Source: Lactobacillus sp. (GTDB lineage: Bacteria; Bacillota; Bacilli; Lactobacillales; Lactobacillaceae). From it: a DNA stretch of 16,817 nt. A model generated the notes under the pieces. It saw only the letters and a list, made by a program, of their open reading frames with translations. It was not told the origin of the DNA and made no database searches. The stretch lies in the NCBI GenBank assembly GCA_003482405.1, contig DMZB01000169.1:1-16817 (forward strand). Reading direction: 5' to 3'. How positions within the stretch are numbered: the first letter of the stretch is position 1; each line of letters begins with the position of its first letter. Shown one piece after another: positions 1 to 8,297 of the stretch. Both the position numbers and the translations under genes were made by a program.

Positions 1-427
1 TTTCAACTTCATCACCGACTTTGTGACCAATCAAGCTACGTGCAATCGGAGAATCATTTGAAATTTTACCACTCAATGGATCTGCTTCTGCAGCACCAAC
101 GATGGTGTAACTTTCTGGCTCTTCATCTGGTAACTCCTTGAAGCTAACCGACTTACCAATGGAAACTTCATCAGCAGCTACTGCATTGCTATCGATAATT
201 TCAGCATTATGCAACATCGTTTCAACTAATGAAATACGACTCTCAATGTTTGACTGTTCATCTTTAGCAGATTCGTATTCTGAGTTTTCAGATAGGTCAC
301 CAAAACCACGCGCAATTTTAATTCGTTCGATAATCTGTGGGCGTTTAACAGTTTTTAAGTTTTCTAGTTCTTTTTCAAGCTTTGTTTTGCCCTCTTCGGT
401 CATCGGGTATGTTTTTTCTTCAGCCAT
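1..427 (-). CDS. greA: Transcription elongation factor GreA, C-terminus cut by the window edge
   Basis: GreA enters the secondary channel of RNA polymerase and stimulates transcript cleavage to rescue backtracked complexes. 142 codons are visible; the family is about 157 residues, so roughly the last 15 are missing. The N-terminal coiled coil spans about residues 8-78, and the acidic tip motif GDLSEN lies at 43-48, with D44 and E47 as the catalytic acidic pair. The C-terminal FKBP-like domain follows, with the family block ending [16 protein letters not shown]. The ATG at 427 is chosen because it opens directly on the family N-terminus and has AAAGGAG upstream, although the spacing is long (about 11 bases). 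Another ATG at 434 is out of frame. It has its own putative promoter and is separated from udk by a strong terminator. The greA-udk-mltG order is also seen in other Firmicutes. Confidence 0.97.
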   Translation of the reverse strand, partial: MAEEKTYPMTEEGKTKLEKELENLKTVKRPQIIERIKIARGFGDLSENSEYESAKDEQSNIESRISLVETMLHNAEIIDSNAVAADEVSIGKSVSFKELPDEEPESYTIVGAAEADPLSGKISNDSPIARSLIGHKVGDEVE

Positions 428-467
428 AGTTCATGAGGCTCCTTTGTAACTAATTTCGACAGTCACA

Positions 468-496
468 AGGTTACCATGCGATGTACGCCTTGTAAA
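468..496 (-). promoter_or_regulatory. Putative greA promoter
   Basis: On the minus strand TTTACA (491-496, five of six to TTGACA) is followed by a 17-base spacer and TAACCT (468-473, only three of six to TATAAT) preceded by TG one base upstream, an extended -10. It sits between the udk terminator and the greA ribosome binding site, which fits, but the -10 is weak. Confidence 0.4.
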
Positions 497-507
497 CGAC
501 TTTACGC

Positions 508-554
508 AAAATAAAAAGTGAAAGATCTTAGGGATAATCCCCAAAACCTTTCAC
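508..554 (-). terminator. Intrinsic terminator after udk
   Basis: On the minus strand, positions 554-518 fold into an almost complete 17-pair hairpin. The outer arms are GTGAAAG and CTTTCAC, there are three G-U wobbles inside, and the loop is about 3 bases. It is followed by TTTTTATTTT (517-508). It lies 15 bases after the udk stop codon and isolates greA from the upstream unit. Confidence 0.9.
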
Positions 555-568
555 CTGACGCCCATTAG

Positions 569-1252
569 TTAGGCATTTGCATCTGCTTGATTCGCTTTTT
601 TGAAGAGATCATCTTTGCCATCGCGTGACAAAATCGCACGAATTTTCGTTGACAGAAGATCAATTGCGACAGTGTTTTCTCCGCCCTCAGGCACGATAAT
701 GTCAGCGTAACGTTTAGTTGGTTCAACAAATTCGTGGTACATCGGTTTAACCGTTGCTAGGTACTGCTGAATGACATTATTCAAGGTCCGCCCACGTTCG
801 TTAATATCACGCTCAATTCGACGAATAATACGAATGTCATCATCAGTGTCAACATATACCTTAATATCCATCAAATCGCGCAATCGAGGGTCATCAAGAA
901 TTAAGATACCTTCCAAAATAATCACATCGCGTGGTTCCTGACGGATGGTCTCCTCACTGCGGGTTGATGCCTTGTAATCATAAACCGGCTTGTCAATCGC
1001 TTCGTAGTTGATCAACTGATCCAACTGTTTGATTAAGAGGTCATTATCATAAGCTAACGGATGATCATAGTTAACAGCTTTTCTTTCGTCCATTGTCATT
1101 TCTGATTGATCATTGTAGTAGGAATCCTGTTGCAAAATTAAAATGGAATGACCGGCCAGTTGTTTGTAAATTGCCTGGCTAACCGTCGTTTTACCACTGC
1201 CTGAACCACCAGTCACACCAATCACAATGGGCCGCTTTGTTTGTTCCGTCAT
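569..1252 (-). CDS. udk: Uridine kinase (uridine/cytidine phosphorylation, pyrimidine salvage)
   Basis: This cytosolic enzyme phosphorylates uridine and cytidine to UMP and CMP using ATP or GTP. The protein has 227 residues, slightly longer than the usual 205-215 because of a short charged C-terminal tail. The P-loop GGSGSGKT is at residues 15-22. The nucleoside-site block NYDHPLAYD is at 61-69, the Walker-B-like strand IILEGILIL at 111-119, and the lid region RDINERGR at 148-155. All these elements are intact. The start at 1252 has a modest AGAGG upstream. It begins 20 bases after the mltG stop, so the two are probably co-transcribed, and the strong hairpin just after its stop ends the transcript. 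Confidence 0.96.
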   Translation of the reverse strand: MTEQTKRPIVIGVTGGSGSGKTTVSQAIYKQLAGHSILILQQDSYYNDQSEMTMDERKAVNYDHPLAYDNDLLIKQLDQLINYEAIDKPVYDYKASTRSEETIRQEPRDVIILEGILILDDPRLRDLMDIKVYVDTDDDIRIIRRIERDINERGRTLNNVIQQYLATVKPMYHEFVEPTKRYADIIVPEGGENTVAIDLLSTKIRAILSRDGKDDLFKKANQADANA

Positions 1253-1272
1253 GTTTGATTGCCTCTTATACG

Positions 1273-2391
1273 TTATTTTTGTTTGCTATTATCACTTTGA
1301 TATTTCTGTGTGTAAGCGTTTTGCTCATCCAAGGTCTTTGAAAAATGAATTTTACCTGTCTTCATGTTGGCGACGAAATACAGGTAGTCTTGATCTTCAT
1401 CTGTTGGCTGAGCGACAGCCTTGATCGCAGAAAGACCAGGATTATTAAACGGTCCAGGGCCATAACCCGTATTTGCATACAAGTTGTAGGGGGAATCAAC
1501 CTTTAAGTCTGCCAAAGACAAGTTAGGTTTATGTGTCTGTAAGGCATATTGAACCGAAACATCAGATTGCAAAGGCATTTTAGCCTTAATACGGTTAAAG
1601 AATACACCAGCTACCTTTTGCATATCACTCGGTGTATTGGCTTCCTTTTGAGCAAGTGACGCCAGGGTCATGGCTTGCTGAACCGTTAAGTTTTCCTGCT
1701 GGAATTGCGACAGGTACGGTTGTACACGCTGGTTAGTTGCGGCAACCATTTGTTCCACCAAAGCTTTCAAATTCTTGGGCTTTTTTGTGTCATACACAGC
1801 AGGGAAAAGATAACCTTCCAGGTGATAGCGCACGCCACTAGCGGACATGGTTGAAGACAACAGGTTCGGGTATAGTTTCTCTAAGCCTTGTAAAAAGTCC
1901 TGGTCCTTCATCAAAGTCATGAAGTCTTGTTTTGTATACTTCGAATGCTTTGGCAAGGACGCAGCAATTTGATCAATTGATTCGCCCTCAGTAATGAGCA
2001 GTGAGTCCTTTGAAGTCGTGATAAGTGGAGTATCTGAACCAACACCATTTAATTTTTTGGCGACCTGTTTAACATTCATGTTCTTTGTAACAACAAAGTA
2101 ACCCGCTTTAAAATCAGCTAAGTTATTATCAGCAATGTATTTGCTAAATGTCGACGCACTCTTAATGGCGCCGGCCTTTTGCAATTCAGTGGCAACCTGA
2201 TCAGAGGTTGCTCCCTGCTGAACTTCAATCTGAACTTTTTTATGACTATTTGGGTCAACGGCCTTTAAGTTATTTGAATAACTCAAGTTACGGCCAACGA
2301 CAACACCGACAATAATGAGCACAATCGCAATGAAAATGCCAATCAACCAATTTCGGCCTGTGTGCGAACGGCGACGTTTGCTGCGTTGCAT
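1273..2391 (-). CDS. mltG: Endolytic murein transglycosylase MltG (YceG-like)
   Basis: A single-pass membrane enzyme that cleaves nascent glycan strands and is thought to set strand length during cell-wall synthesis. Of its 372 residues, 1-14 are a basic cytoplasmic stretch and about 15-33 form one transmembrane helix; the rest is extracellular. The N-terminal LysM-like part is followed by the YceG catalytic domain with LEGYLFP (191-197) and the active-site helix ASLAQKEAN, in which E250 aligns with the catalytic E218 of E. coli MltG. The preceding acidic residue of the E. coli motif (E216) is Gln here (Q248). LQSD at 274-277 retains an Asp, and [16 protein letters not shown] (310-325) is the family C-terminal block. 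The start at 2391 has AGAGGGGG upstream. A terminator precedes the gene, so it must have its own promoter, which I could not place: a TACAAT at about 2426 lacks a convincing -35. Confidence 0.95.
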   Translation of the reverse strand: MQRSKRRRSHTGRNWLIGIFIAIVLIIVGVVVGRNLSYSNNLKAVDPNSHKKVQIEVQQGATSDQVATELQKAGAIKSASTFSKYIADNNLADFKAGYFVVTKNMNVKQVAKKLNGVGSDTPLITTSKDSLLITEGESIDQIAASLPKHSKYTKQDFMTLMKDQDFLQGLEKLYPNLLSSTMSASGVRYHLEGYLFPAVYDTKKPKNLKALVEQMVAATNQRVQPYLSQFQQENLTVQQAMTLASLAQKEANTPSDMQKVAGVFFNRIKAKMPLQSDVSVQYALQTHKPNLSLADLKVDSPYNLYANTGYGPGPFNNPGLSAIKAVAQPTDEDQDYLYFVANMKTGKIHFSKTLDEQNAYTQKYQSDNSKQK

Positions 2392-2543
2392 AATATTATG
2401 TTCCCCCTCTTAAAAAATCATCTTTTACATTGTAGCGAAAAACTGACAACAACGCCATATTTCATAAAGCAATGACATCTTTTTGACATATTAGTTGTTC
2501 TCAATAGGTACTGCCTACTTGAACAGCCGCTTATGTTATTTTG

Positions 2544-2600
2544 AAATAAAAACACAGCGGTTCTACCAACCTTGTTAAGCGTTAGCAAAAGTCACTGTGT
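2544..2600 (-). terminator. Intrinsic terminator after pheT
   Basis: The minus strand from 2600 to 2552 folds into a long hairpin. An 8-pair outer stem (ACACAGTG with CGCTGTGT) is followed by a small AC/C internal loop, a 10-pair inner stem (TTTTGCTAAC with GTTGGTAGAA, including wobbles) and a 10-base loop. The outer stem runs straight into TTTTTATTT. It begins about 30 bases after the pheT stop and separates pheST from mltG. The remaining intergenic bases, 2392-2543, hold only the mltG ribosome binding site and no clear promoter. Confidence 0.8.
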
Positions 2601-2628
2601 CTTACCAGTTCAGTATTCACTTTAACTA

Positions 2629-5040
2629 TTAACGAATCTCAGCACTAAATTCCTTTTCAAGTGCTGCTGTCACTTTGTTAAATGCTGCCGTCACATCAGC
2701 TTCAACCAATGTTGCCTGACGGTCACGGTACGTCAGCGTATAAGCCAAAGATTTTTTACCTGAAGGCAGATGTGCGCCTTCGTAAACGTCGAACAGTTGT
2801 ACGTCTGCCAAGTGTGCACCCCCACGTTTGTTAATCGTCGCAACGACCTGTGCATTGGTTACGTTACGGTCAACCAAAATCGCGATATCACGTGTTACAT
2901 CTGGAAATTTGGAAATCGGTTCATATTGTTGCTGATCATGTTTGGCATCAATCAAGGCTTGCAAATTCAACTCGAAGACATAGGTTTCCGGAATTTTATA
3001 TTCAGCCTCAACGGCAGGATGTACTTGACCTACAAACCCGACAAATTGATCGCCAACATAGATGTCCGCTGTCCGCCCTGGATGCATCTGCGCATGTGCT
3101 TGTGTCGCCTGGTAACGGACAGGATCAGACAATCCCATATCGTGTAAGAATAGATCCACGATACCTTTGATCCCATAAAAATCAATGGTTGCAGCCTCGG
3201 TGTGCCACGTTTTATTGATACGGGCGCCAGTAACTGCCCCAGCGATGTGTTCAACCTCTAACGGACGAATTTCGTCACCCTCACGATAAAATACACGTCC
3301 TTGTTCGTAAAGCGCAACGTTTTTCTGCTTACGAGCAACGTTATAAGCAATGTCATCTAACAGACCACTAATCAAATTCATCCGCGTGGTCGTGTGATCT
3401 GTACTCATTGGGAATGCAAGCTCTGTGGGCTCGCTGTCTCGCATCATGAACTGTTTGGCCTTCGCCGTCGTGGTTAGTGCGTAACTGATTGCCTGATTTA
3501 GGCCAGCGCCTTCAAGTAATTGCCGTGAGTCACGAATGACGCGTTGCTTCAACGTTAATGCACCAGGTGTCATTATGCCATAAGGCAGCGTTGATGGGAT
3601 ATTATCATAGCCGTACAAACGTGCAACTTCTTCAAACAGATCCGCTTCAATGTGAATGTCCCAACGACGAACCGGCACCGTCACATTAAACGTTTCACCG
3701 TCGTTAACCGTCGGAAAGTTAAGATGATCAAAGATTGTTTGCACTTGGTCAACTGTTAACTGAGTGCCTAAAACGTGATTAATCCGTGTCAACGTCACAC
3801 CAACTTTTGCTGGTTCAACCGGAGTGTCGGCACCAACGCCGGTTCCTTGTTCAGTCTGACCATTACCCAGCTCAGCCATTAATGCCGCTGCATGATCTAG
3901 TGCATTTTGATTGTCATCTTTGTTGATGCCGCGTTCAAACCGCATGGATGCCTCAGAATGAAGGTTAAAGAAGCGTGCCGTTTTGCGAATTTTAATGGGA
4001 TCAAAAATGGCACTTTCAATTGCAATCGTGGTCGTATTGTCATCAATTTCAGTGTCCAGACCACCCATTGTTCCGGCCAGTGCGATTGCATGTTGGTCAT
4101 CAGCAATCACCATATCCGTATCGCGCAAAGCACGGTCTTCGCCATCCAAGGTCGTCAGGTGCTCGCCTTCATCTGCCAATCGCACATGAATATGTTTGCT
4201 AGCCAACTTGTCATAATCAAACGCATGCAGTGGCTGTCCATAAGTCAACATAATGTAATTAGTCACGTCAACGATGTTGTTAATTGGCCGCATGCCGGCT
4301 TCCCATAAGCGTTTTTGCAACCATAATGGACTGTCTTGAATGGTAACGCCACTCACAACCCGCATTTTGTAGGTCGGTGCCAGCGTCTCATCCACTGAAA
4401 ATTGCAGCAGGTCATTAACGTGTCGCTTGCCATCTTCTTTTAGCGTATACGTTGGCATCTTAGGTGTTTGACCATAAATAGCACCAACTTCCCAAGCGGT
4501 ACCGTTCATCGAGTTCATGTCACCACGGTTAGGCGTTAAATCAGTTTCGACAATGGCATCGTCCATCCCTAGAATTGGAAAGACAGATGTGCCATTTTGA
4601 CTATCCTCTGGCAGAATGTAAATGCCTTCTTCATAGGCTTTAGGCGCAATTTTTTCATCAAAACCGATTTCTTGAAGTGCACACAGCATCCCGTTTGAAG
4701 CCACACCACGCATTTTGCTCTTTTTGATTTTATTGTGACCTGCGATCCAAGCACCTGGTAAAGCAACGATCACTTTTTGACCAACAGCGACATTGGGTGC
4801 GCCACAAACGATCTGTAACGGCGCTTCTTCACCGACATCTACTTGGCAAATATGCAAATGATCAGAGTCAGGATGTGGCTCAACGCTTAATGTTTCACCA
4901 ACAACGAGCTTGCTCATCCCATCGCTCATCTTATAAACCTGATCGACTTCGACAGCAGTCCGTTCGATCTTTTCACCCAATACCTGTGGGTCCACATTTA
5001 GGGTGAGATATTCATTTAACCAATCCATTGAAACTTTCAT
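2629..5040 (-). CDS. pheT: Phenylalanine--tRNA ligase beta subunit
   Basis: The beta subunit of the alpha2-beta2 phenylalanyl-tRNA synthetase binds tRNA-Phe, edits Tyr-tRNA-Phe and supports the alpha-subunit active site. The 803 residues match the full-length bacterial form. Domains in order: an N-terminal segment; an EMAP/OB-fold tRNA-binding domain about residues 40-150 (block EPHPDSDHLHICQVDVG); the B3/B4 editing domain in the region 210-390 (RPINNIVDVTNYIML, GQPLHAFDYDKL); the B5 domain about 405-480; a catalytic-like core domain carrying RLYGYDNIP; and a C-terminal ferredoxin-fold anticodon-binding domain from about 708 (SKFPDVTRDIAILVDR). The ATG at 5040 lies 9 bases after the pheS stop, with a GGGGGT ribosome binding site overlapping the end of pheS, so the two are one operon under the T-box leader. 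Nothing is missing or broken. Confidence 0.98.
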   Translation of the reverse strand: MKVSMDWLNEYLTLNVDPQVLGEKIERTAVEVDQVYKMSDGMSKLVVGETLSVEPHPDSDHLHICQVDVGEEAPLQIVCGAPNVAVGQKVIVALPGAWIAGHNKIKKSKMRGVASNGMLCALQEIGFDEKIAPKAYEEGIYILPEDSQNGTSVFPILGMDDAIVETDLTPNRGDMNSMNGTAWEVGAIYGQTPKMPTYTLKEDGKRHVNDLLQFSVDETLAPTYKMRVVSGVTIQDSPLWLQKRLWEAGMRPINNIVDVTNYIMLTYGQPLHAFDYDKLASKHIHVRLADEGEHLTTLDGEDRALRDTDMVIADDQHAIALAGTMGGLDTEIDDNTTTIAIESAIFDPIKIRKTARFFNLHSEASMRFERGINKDDNQNALDHAAALMAELGNGQTEQGTGVGADTPVEPAKVGVTLTRINHVLGTQLTVDQVQTIFDHLNFPTVNDGETFNVTVPVRRWDIHIEADLFEEVARLYGYDNIPSTLPYGIMTPGALTLKQRVIRDSRQLLEGAGLNQAISYALTTTAKAKQFMMRDSEPTELAFPMSTDHTTTRMNLISGLLDDIAYNVARKQKNVALYEQGRVFYREGDEIRPLEVEHIAGAVTGARINKTWHTEAATIDFYGIKGIVDLFLHDMGLSDPVRYQATQAHAQMHPGRTADIYVGDQFVGFVGQVHPAVEAEYKIPETYVFELNLQALIDAKHDQQQYEPISKFPDVTRDIAILVDRNVTNAQVVATINKRGGAHLADVQLFDVYEGAHLPSGKKSLAYTLTYRDRQATLVEADVTAAFNKVTAALEKEFSAEIR

Positions 5041-5049
5041 CGCTATTGT

Positions 5050-6096
5050 TTACCCCCGTTTGTAAAATTGCGTTAAGAAGCGTGTGTCGTTTAGATAGAA
5101 GTTTCGAATGTCGTCCACACCGTATTTCAGCATGGCAAACCGATCCGGTCCAAGACCAAACGCGAAACCACCATAAACAGAGGCGTCAACACCAGCCATT
5201 CGCAACACATTGGGATGCACCATGCCAGCCCCTAACACTTCAATCCAGCCAGTGTTCTTGCAGACTGCACACCCCTTGCCCATGCAGTTGAAGCAGGTAA
5301 TATCAGCTTCAACAGAAGGTTCCGTAAACGGAAAATAGCTGGGCCGCAAACGAACATCAAATTCATCACCGAAAAGATTAGCAGCGACCATTTCCAAAGT
5401 CCCTTTTAAATCGGCCATCGTCACATGCTTATCAATAACCAAACCTTCCACCTGGTGAAATTGATGACTGTGAGTAGCATCGTCAGTGTCACGACGATAC
5501 ACACGGCCAGGGCTAATCATCTTCAAAGGTCCTTGACTGAAATCATGAGCTTCCATCGCACGGGCTTGGTTGGGACTGGTGTGCGTACGCATTAAAATTT
5601 CGGGCGTAATGTAGAATGTATCCTGCATATCACGTGCAGGGTGATCCTTTGGTAAGTTCATCATTTCAAAGTTGTGGTGATCATCTTCAACTTCCGGACC
5701 ATCCACAACCTGGTAACCCATCCCAAGAAACATATCTTCAAGTTGGTCAATAATGCGCTGAATGACATGTGGTTGACCCTGCGCAACAGGTGTGCCAGGT
5801 AACGTAACATCCAATGTTTCAGCAGCTAGTTTGGTGTTAATGGCTGCCTTTTGGAGTTCTTGATTGCGTTCATCAATGGCAGCAGTCAGTTCATCACGAA
5901 TCTGATTCGCAAAACTCCCGATTTTAGGACGCTCTTCAGCTGAAACATCACGCAATCCGCGCAGCGCCTGTGTAATCGGTCCCTTTTTCCCTAATAATTG
6001 AACCCGAATTTCATTAATGCGATCCAGACTGTCGCCGTTTTTGATATCGGCTAAGCCCCGGTCATGCAATTCTTGCAATCTTTCCCGTAGTGCCAT
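5050..6096 (-). CDS. pheS: Phenylalanine--tRNA ligase alpha subunit
   Basis: The catalytic subunit activates phenylalanine and charges tRNA-Phe as a class II aminoacyl-tRNA synthetase. It has 348 residues, the usual length. The N-terminal coiled-coil tRNA-binding arm covers about 1-90. Class II motif 2 is in [20 protein letters not shown] (195-214), and motif 3 is GLGPDR (314-319). Between them, the four cysteines C268, C271, C276 and C279 form a CxxC pair arrangement that is common in Firmicutes PheS. The ATG at 6096 has a perfect AGGAGG eight bases upstream. It is the first gene downstream of the T-box terminator, so its expression should rise when uncharged tRNA-Phe accumulates. Confidence 0.98.
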   Translation of the reverse strand: MALRERLQELHDRGLADIKNGDSLDRINEIRVQLLGKKGPITQALRGLRDVSAEERPKIGSFANQIRDELTAAIDERNQELQKAAINTKLAAETLDVTLPGTPVAQGQPHVIQRIIDQLEDMFLGMGYQVVDGPEVEDDHHNFEMMNLPKDHPARDMQDTFYITPEILMRTHTSPNQARAMEAHDFSQGPLKMISPGRVYRRDTDDATHSHQFHQVEGLVIDKHVTMADLKGTLEMVAANLFGDEFDVRLRPSYFPFTEPSVEADITCFNCMGKGCAVCKNTGWIEVLGAGMVHPNVLRMAGVDASVYGGFAFGLGPDRFAMLKYGVDDIRNFYLNDTRFLTQFYKRG

Positions 6097-6128
6097 GTGC
6101 TGCCTCCTAATAATTTAGTTGATGACAT

Positions 6129-6164
6129 AAAAAAATCCCTTTCCTAGAAAAAACTAGGAAAGGG
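6129..6164 (-). terminator. T-box terminator hairpin before pheS
   Basis: On the minus strand CCCTTTCCTAG (6164-6154) and CTAGGAAAGGG (6147-6137) form a perfect 11-pair stem with a TTTTTT loop, followed by ATTTTTTT. It competes with the antiterminator formed using the T-box sequence immediately upstream, and is the regulated element of the leader. Confidence 0.95.
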
Positions 6165-6413
6165 ACGACGAATCGCGGTACCACCCTTGTTGCACATTAT
6201 TATCTTGCTATAATATGCCACTCAAAACCGTTAACGGAGGCCCCGGAGAATCTTTTGTTTACATCAAGAAAGATATAAACGCCCGATTTCTGCTCAAAAA
6301 GTGAATTCACTGTCGTTCGATGAACGGTTCTCAATCACTGACCATTCTTCCTGTTTAATGAACTGCAGCTACTATTTTTTGTCGTCGCATTTACGTTGAT
6401 CATTTCATTTACA
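6129..6413 (-). promoter_or_regulatory. T-box riboswitch leader of pheST (tRNA-Phe responsive)
   Basis: A roughly 285-base leader occupies nearly the whole gap between the regulator gene and pheS. The diagnostic T-box sequence AGGGTGGTACCGCG lies at 6187-6174 on the minus strand and is followed by a terminator. Upstream, Stem I carries AGTAG near its 5' side. Its specifier region reads GTGAATTCAC (6310-6301), giving a Phe codon TTC at 6305-6303 followed by A, as T-box specifiers usually are. Established mechanism: uncharged tRNA-Phe pairs with the specifier and with the antiterminator bulge, preventing termination. The codon assignment agrees with the downstream genes. I did not fold Stems II and III. 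Confidence 0.95.
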
Positions 6414-6420
6414 AAAACTA

Positions 6421-6449
6421 ATTTTAAGCTAAACAGTTCGTTCAGTCAA
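6421..6449 (-). promoter_or_regulatory. Promoter of the pheST T-box leader
   Basis: TTGACT (6444-6449, five of six to consensus) and TAAAAT (6421-6426, five of six) are separated by exactly 17 bases on the minus strand. The predicted transcription start near 6413 gives a leader that includes all of T-box Stem I. The -35 begins only about 7 bases beyond the stop codon of the upstream regulator gene. Confidence 0.85.
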
Positions 6450-6455
6450 TGCTAG

Positions 6456-6797
6456 TTAACAGCCAGCACCGTTCCATTTATCTGACCATGTATGAATTGT
6501 ATTCATCATGTCTTGCATGTCGCGACCTTTGTCCGTTAATTGATATTCAATCAACGCTGAGTCGTCATGAGTGGTCCGAGATACAATGTTAGCCTCTTCC
6601 AATTCTTTAAGTCGTTCAACAAGCATACGGTCAGAACATTTATCGATAGAACTTGCAATGTCCTTAAAACGTAAGGTGCCTTGTGCAAGTAAAGACTCAA
6701 TAATTAAGCCATTCCATTTTTTACCTAAAATTGAGAAAGTACGCTCAAATTTGGGACAGAGTTTAAAATCTGTCATTTCTGCCATCATTTCTGACAT
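6456..6797 (-). CDS. HxlR/DUF24-family winged-helix transcriptional regulator with Cys14
   Basis: A 113-residue MarR-like winged-helix protein of the HxlR (DUF24) family, whose members typically act as dimeric repressors of detoxification or metabolic genes. The family signature is clear: CPKFERTFSILGKKWNGLII (14-33), the recognition region LRFKDIASSIDKCSDRMLVE (42-61), and the wing with YQLTDKGRDM. It has three cysteines: C14, C54 and C113, the last residue. Several DUF24 regulators (HypR, YodB, QsrR) sense quinones, hypochlorite or aldehydes through an N-terminal cysteine, and HypR uses Cys14, so redox sensing is plausible but inferred. The start at 6797 has AAGGGGG upstream. It lies 45 bases after the HD-domain gene, probably in the same transcript; I see no strong promoter of its own. 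The target is unknown. Confidence 0.9.
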   Translation of the reverse strand: MSEMMAEMTDFKLCPKFERTFSILGKKWNGLIIESLLAQGTLRFKDIASSIDKCSDRMLVERLKELEEANIVSRTTHDDSALIEYQLTDKGRDMQDMMNTIHTWSDKWNGAGC

Positions 6798-6842
6798 TGT
6801 GTGCGCCCCCTTCCTCTCAAAATCATATTTAATAGCTCAACG

Positions 6843-7346
6843 CTAAAATGACGCTGCCGTTTTAACGCGAGCAACAAAATCAGCAACCTTCAATCGAAAC
6901 GGACCAAAATACTCGTGAGACGCTTCGTAGTCATCCACAATTGAGACTAACAAACTTTCCTTGTACTTTGGTAATGCCATTGTTAAGCCAAACATATGCT
7001 TAAGAATAATATCTTTTTCCATATCCGAAAGTTCGGTTAACTTCTCCGCATTGCGTAGAGAAACCCGCGGATGAATAAAAGCATGTGTGCCTAAATCAAA
7101 CTTGGTTGTCCGCCAATCATAGTAAAACAGGTCGTGAAGCAGACCAGCGCGTGCAACTGCTTGGTAATTCCACCCCCGCCGTTTGGCAATTTTGTAACTG
7201 TCAAACGAAACGCCGATGCTGTGTTCCAAGCGGGTACTGTGATGATGCTGCGTAAAATCCGCTAGACGTTGTACTTCTGGTCGAGCTAGTAAATCACTCA
7301 CTAAAGCCACGTACTCAGAATCCTGTTTCCATTCATTTGGTTTCAT
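6843..7346 (-). CDS. HD-domain protein, putative metal-dependent phosphohydrolase
   Basis: A 167-residue soluble protein with an intact HD superfamily metal site: H42 (RLEHSIGVS), the H71-D72 pair (LLHDLFYYDW), H92 (FIHPRVS), H117 (LKHMFGL) and D138 (VDDYEASHEYFG). HD enzymes of this kind hydrolyse phosphate esters or nucleotides, but the substrate cannot be read from the sequence. An odd HHH run (34-36) precedes the first ligand. The start at 7346 has AAAAGGAAG upstream with suitable spacing. The gene follows the rRNA methyltransferase gene after a 127-base gap holding its own likely promoter, and precedes the HxlR-type regulator. It is distinct from YqeK, the other HD protein in the window. 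I am sure of the fold, not the function. Confidence 0.85.
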   Translation of the reverse strand: MKPNEWKQDSEYVALVSDLLARPEVQRLADFTQHHHSTRLEHSIGVSFDSYKIAKRRGWNYQAVARAGLLHDLFYYDWRTTKFDLGTHAFIHPRVSLRNAEKLTELSDMEKDIILKHMFGLTMALPKYKESLLVSIVDDYEASHEYFGPFRLKVADFVARVKTAASF

Positions 7347-7396
7347 TCAATGCTTCCTTTTCAAATTAGATGAGGTCGTATCTGAATCTGATGGGT

Positions 7397-7405
7397 ATTG
7401 TAGCA
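7397..7405 (-). promoter_or_regulatory. Putative extended -10 promoter for the HD-domain gene
   Basis: On the minus strand TGC (7405-7403) abuts TACAAT (7402-7397), an extended -10 with five of six matches to TATAAT. The hexamer 17 bases upstream (TATGCA) is poor, so this would depend on the extended motif. The rest of the 127-base gap shows no terminator with a T-tract after the rRNA methyltransferase gene, so read-through is possible. Confidence 0.5.
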
Positions 7406-7473
7406 GGTTTGCTTACTTTTGCATAGTCTTTCGGCTTACAAATTTCAATTTCGGAATTTCTTTGTTCTCTCAT

Positions 7474-8244
7474 TCACTGCTCATTGAGCCTAAACATCAG
7501 GATGCCGGCCGCAATTGCAACATTCAAAGATTCTGCTTGCCCCGGGATTGGAATGTAGAGATTGTTTGTGGTTACGTCTGCTAATGCCGGTGCCATTCCG
7601 TTGCCTTCATTACCCATAATCAAGCCAAACGCAGACTCAGTTTTAAGCTCACGATAATTCTTTGCCGCGGGGTTCAATTGAGTACCGTAAACTGATAATC
7701 CAGAACGCTTAAAGTAACGCGTTGCTGAAAAGAGGTCCTCTGAAACCAATTTCACATGAAACTGGCTACCCTGCATTGCCCGCACGACTTTGGGGGAAAA
7801 TTGATCGGCTGTGCCGTGACCAAACACAACGCCTTCGAAACCTGCTGCATCTGCCGTCCGCACAATCGTGCCAATGTTGCCCGGATCTTGAACGGCGTCT
7901 AAGAACACCCATGCACCGTGGATAACCTCTGGCAACTGAGTACTCGTTTTTGGCATCTTGACTTCTGCAAAGATACCTTGTGGTGTCACTGTGTCACCAA
8001 TGGCCTTCGCAACCTCATCACTGATCTCAAAAGCGTTTAATCCTGTTGGCAAGTCGTCACGATATTCACGCCATGCGTCGTGGGTCCCCATTACTGAGAC
8101 CAAAACCTCATTTGCAGCGATTGCTTCCTTCACAAGGTGCCAACCGTCTAATAAATAAGTTTTTTGTTGTTCACGACCTTTTTTTGTTGCCAATTTTTTC
8201 CAGGACTTAACCCGGCCATTTTGAAGTGATACTATTTTTTCCAT
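7474..8244 (-). CDS. rlmP: TrmH/SpoU-family RNA 2'-O-methyltransferase, YsgA/RlmP-like
   Basis: A SPOUT-class, SAM-dependent ribose methyltransferase of 256 residues. The N-terminal substrate-binding domain (about 1-100) includes LLDGWHLVKEAI. The knotted catalytic domain has all three SpoU motifs: motif 1 AVQDPGNIGTIVRTADAAGF (117-136, with N123 and R129), motif 2 LIMGNEGNGM (208-217) and motif 3 IPIPGQAESLNVAIAAG (231-247). In B. subtilis the homologue next to pheST is YsgA, reported to be RlmP, which methylates G2553 in the 23S rRNA A-loop. The near-identical context here, two genes away from pheS, supports the same assignment, though other TrmH paralogues cannot be excluded. The ATG at 8244 is preferred over an in-frame ATG at 8283: it has GAGG 8 bases upstream, and the longer start lies upstream of the predicted transcription start. 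Confidence 0.9.
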   Translation of the reverse strand: MEKIVSLQNGRVKSWKKLATKKGREQQKTYLLDGWHLVKEAIAANEVLVSVMGTHDAWREYRDDLPTGLNAFEISDEVAKAIGDTVTPQGIFAEVKMPKTSTQLPEVIHGAWVFLDAVQDPGNIGTIVRTADAAGFEGVVFGHGTADQFSPKVVRAMQGSQFHVKLVSEDLFSATRYFKRSGLSVYGTQLNPAAKNYRELKTESAFGLIMGNEGNGMAPALADVTTNNLYIPIPGQAESLNVAIAAGILMFRLNEQ

Positions 8245-8266
8245 ATTATTTACCTCACTGGAAAAA

Positions 8267-8275
8267 ATTATAGCA
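8267..8275 (-). promoter_or_regulatory. Extended -10 promoter of the rRNA methyltransferase gene
   Basis: On the minus strand TGC followed by TATAAT (8272-8267) is a perfect -10 with the extended TG. No good -35 is present (GCATGT at 17 bases spacing). It would give a leader of about 15 bases with GAGG as the ribosome binding site. Confidence 0.65.
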
Positions 8276-8297
8276 TAGTCCAAGCACGGACATGCTA
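8271..8297. repeat. Imperfect inverted repeat between divergent genes
   Basis: The left arm TAGCATAGTCC and right arm GGACATGCTA pair over 10 bases with one bulged A, around a 6-base centre AAGCAC. Each arm contains the upstream half of an extended -10 element pointing outward, leftward for the rRNA methyltransferase gene and rightward for acylphosphatase. It may be an operator, or simply two similar promoters back to back. Confidence 0.55.

Noticed and set aside
2770..4308. Several plus- and minus-strand open frames of 65-133 codons inside pheT
   Set aside because: They are alternative frames of a fully intact pheT, with no ribosome binding sites or recognisable domains.
6165..6388. GACGAC at the 5' end of the T-box leader complementary to GTCGTC just before the terminator
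   Set aside because: Only six pairs, with mismatches on both sides. It could be chance; T-box Stem I and the antiterminator explain these segments without a long-range interaction.
7441..7473. AT-rich inverted repeat (AAATT ... AATTT) after the rRNA methyltransferase gene
   Set aside because: Five AT-only pairs and no T-tract, so I do not call a terminator.
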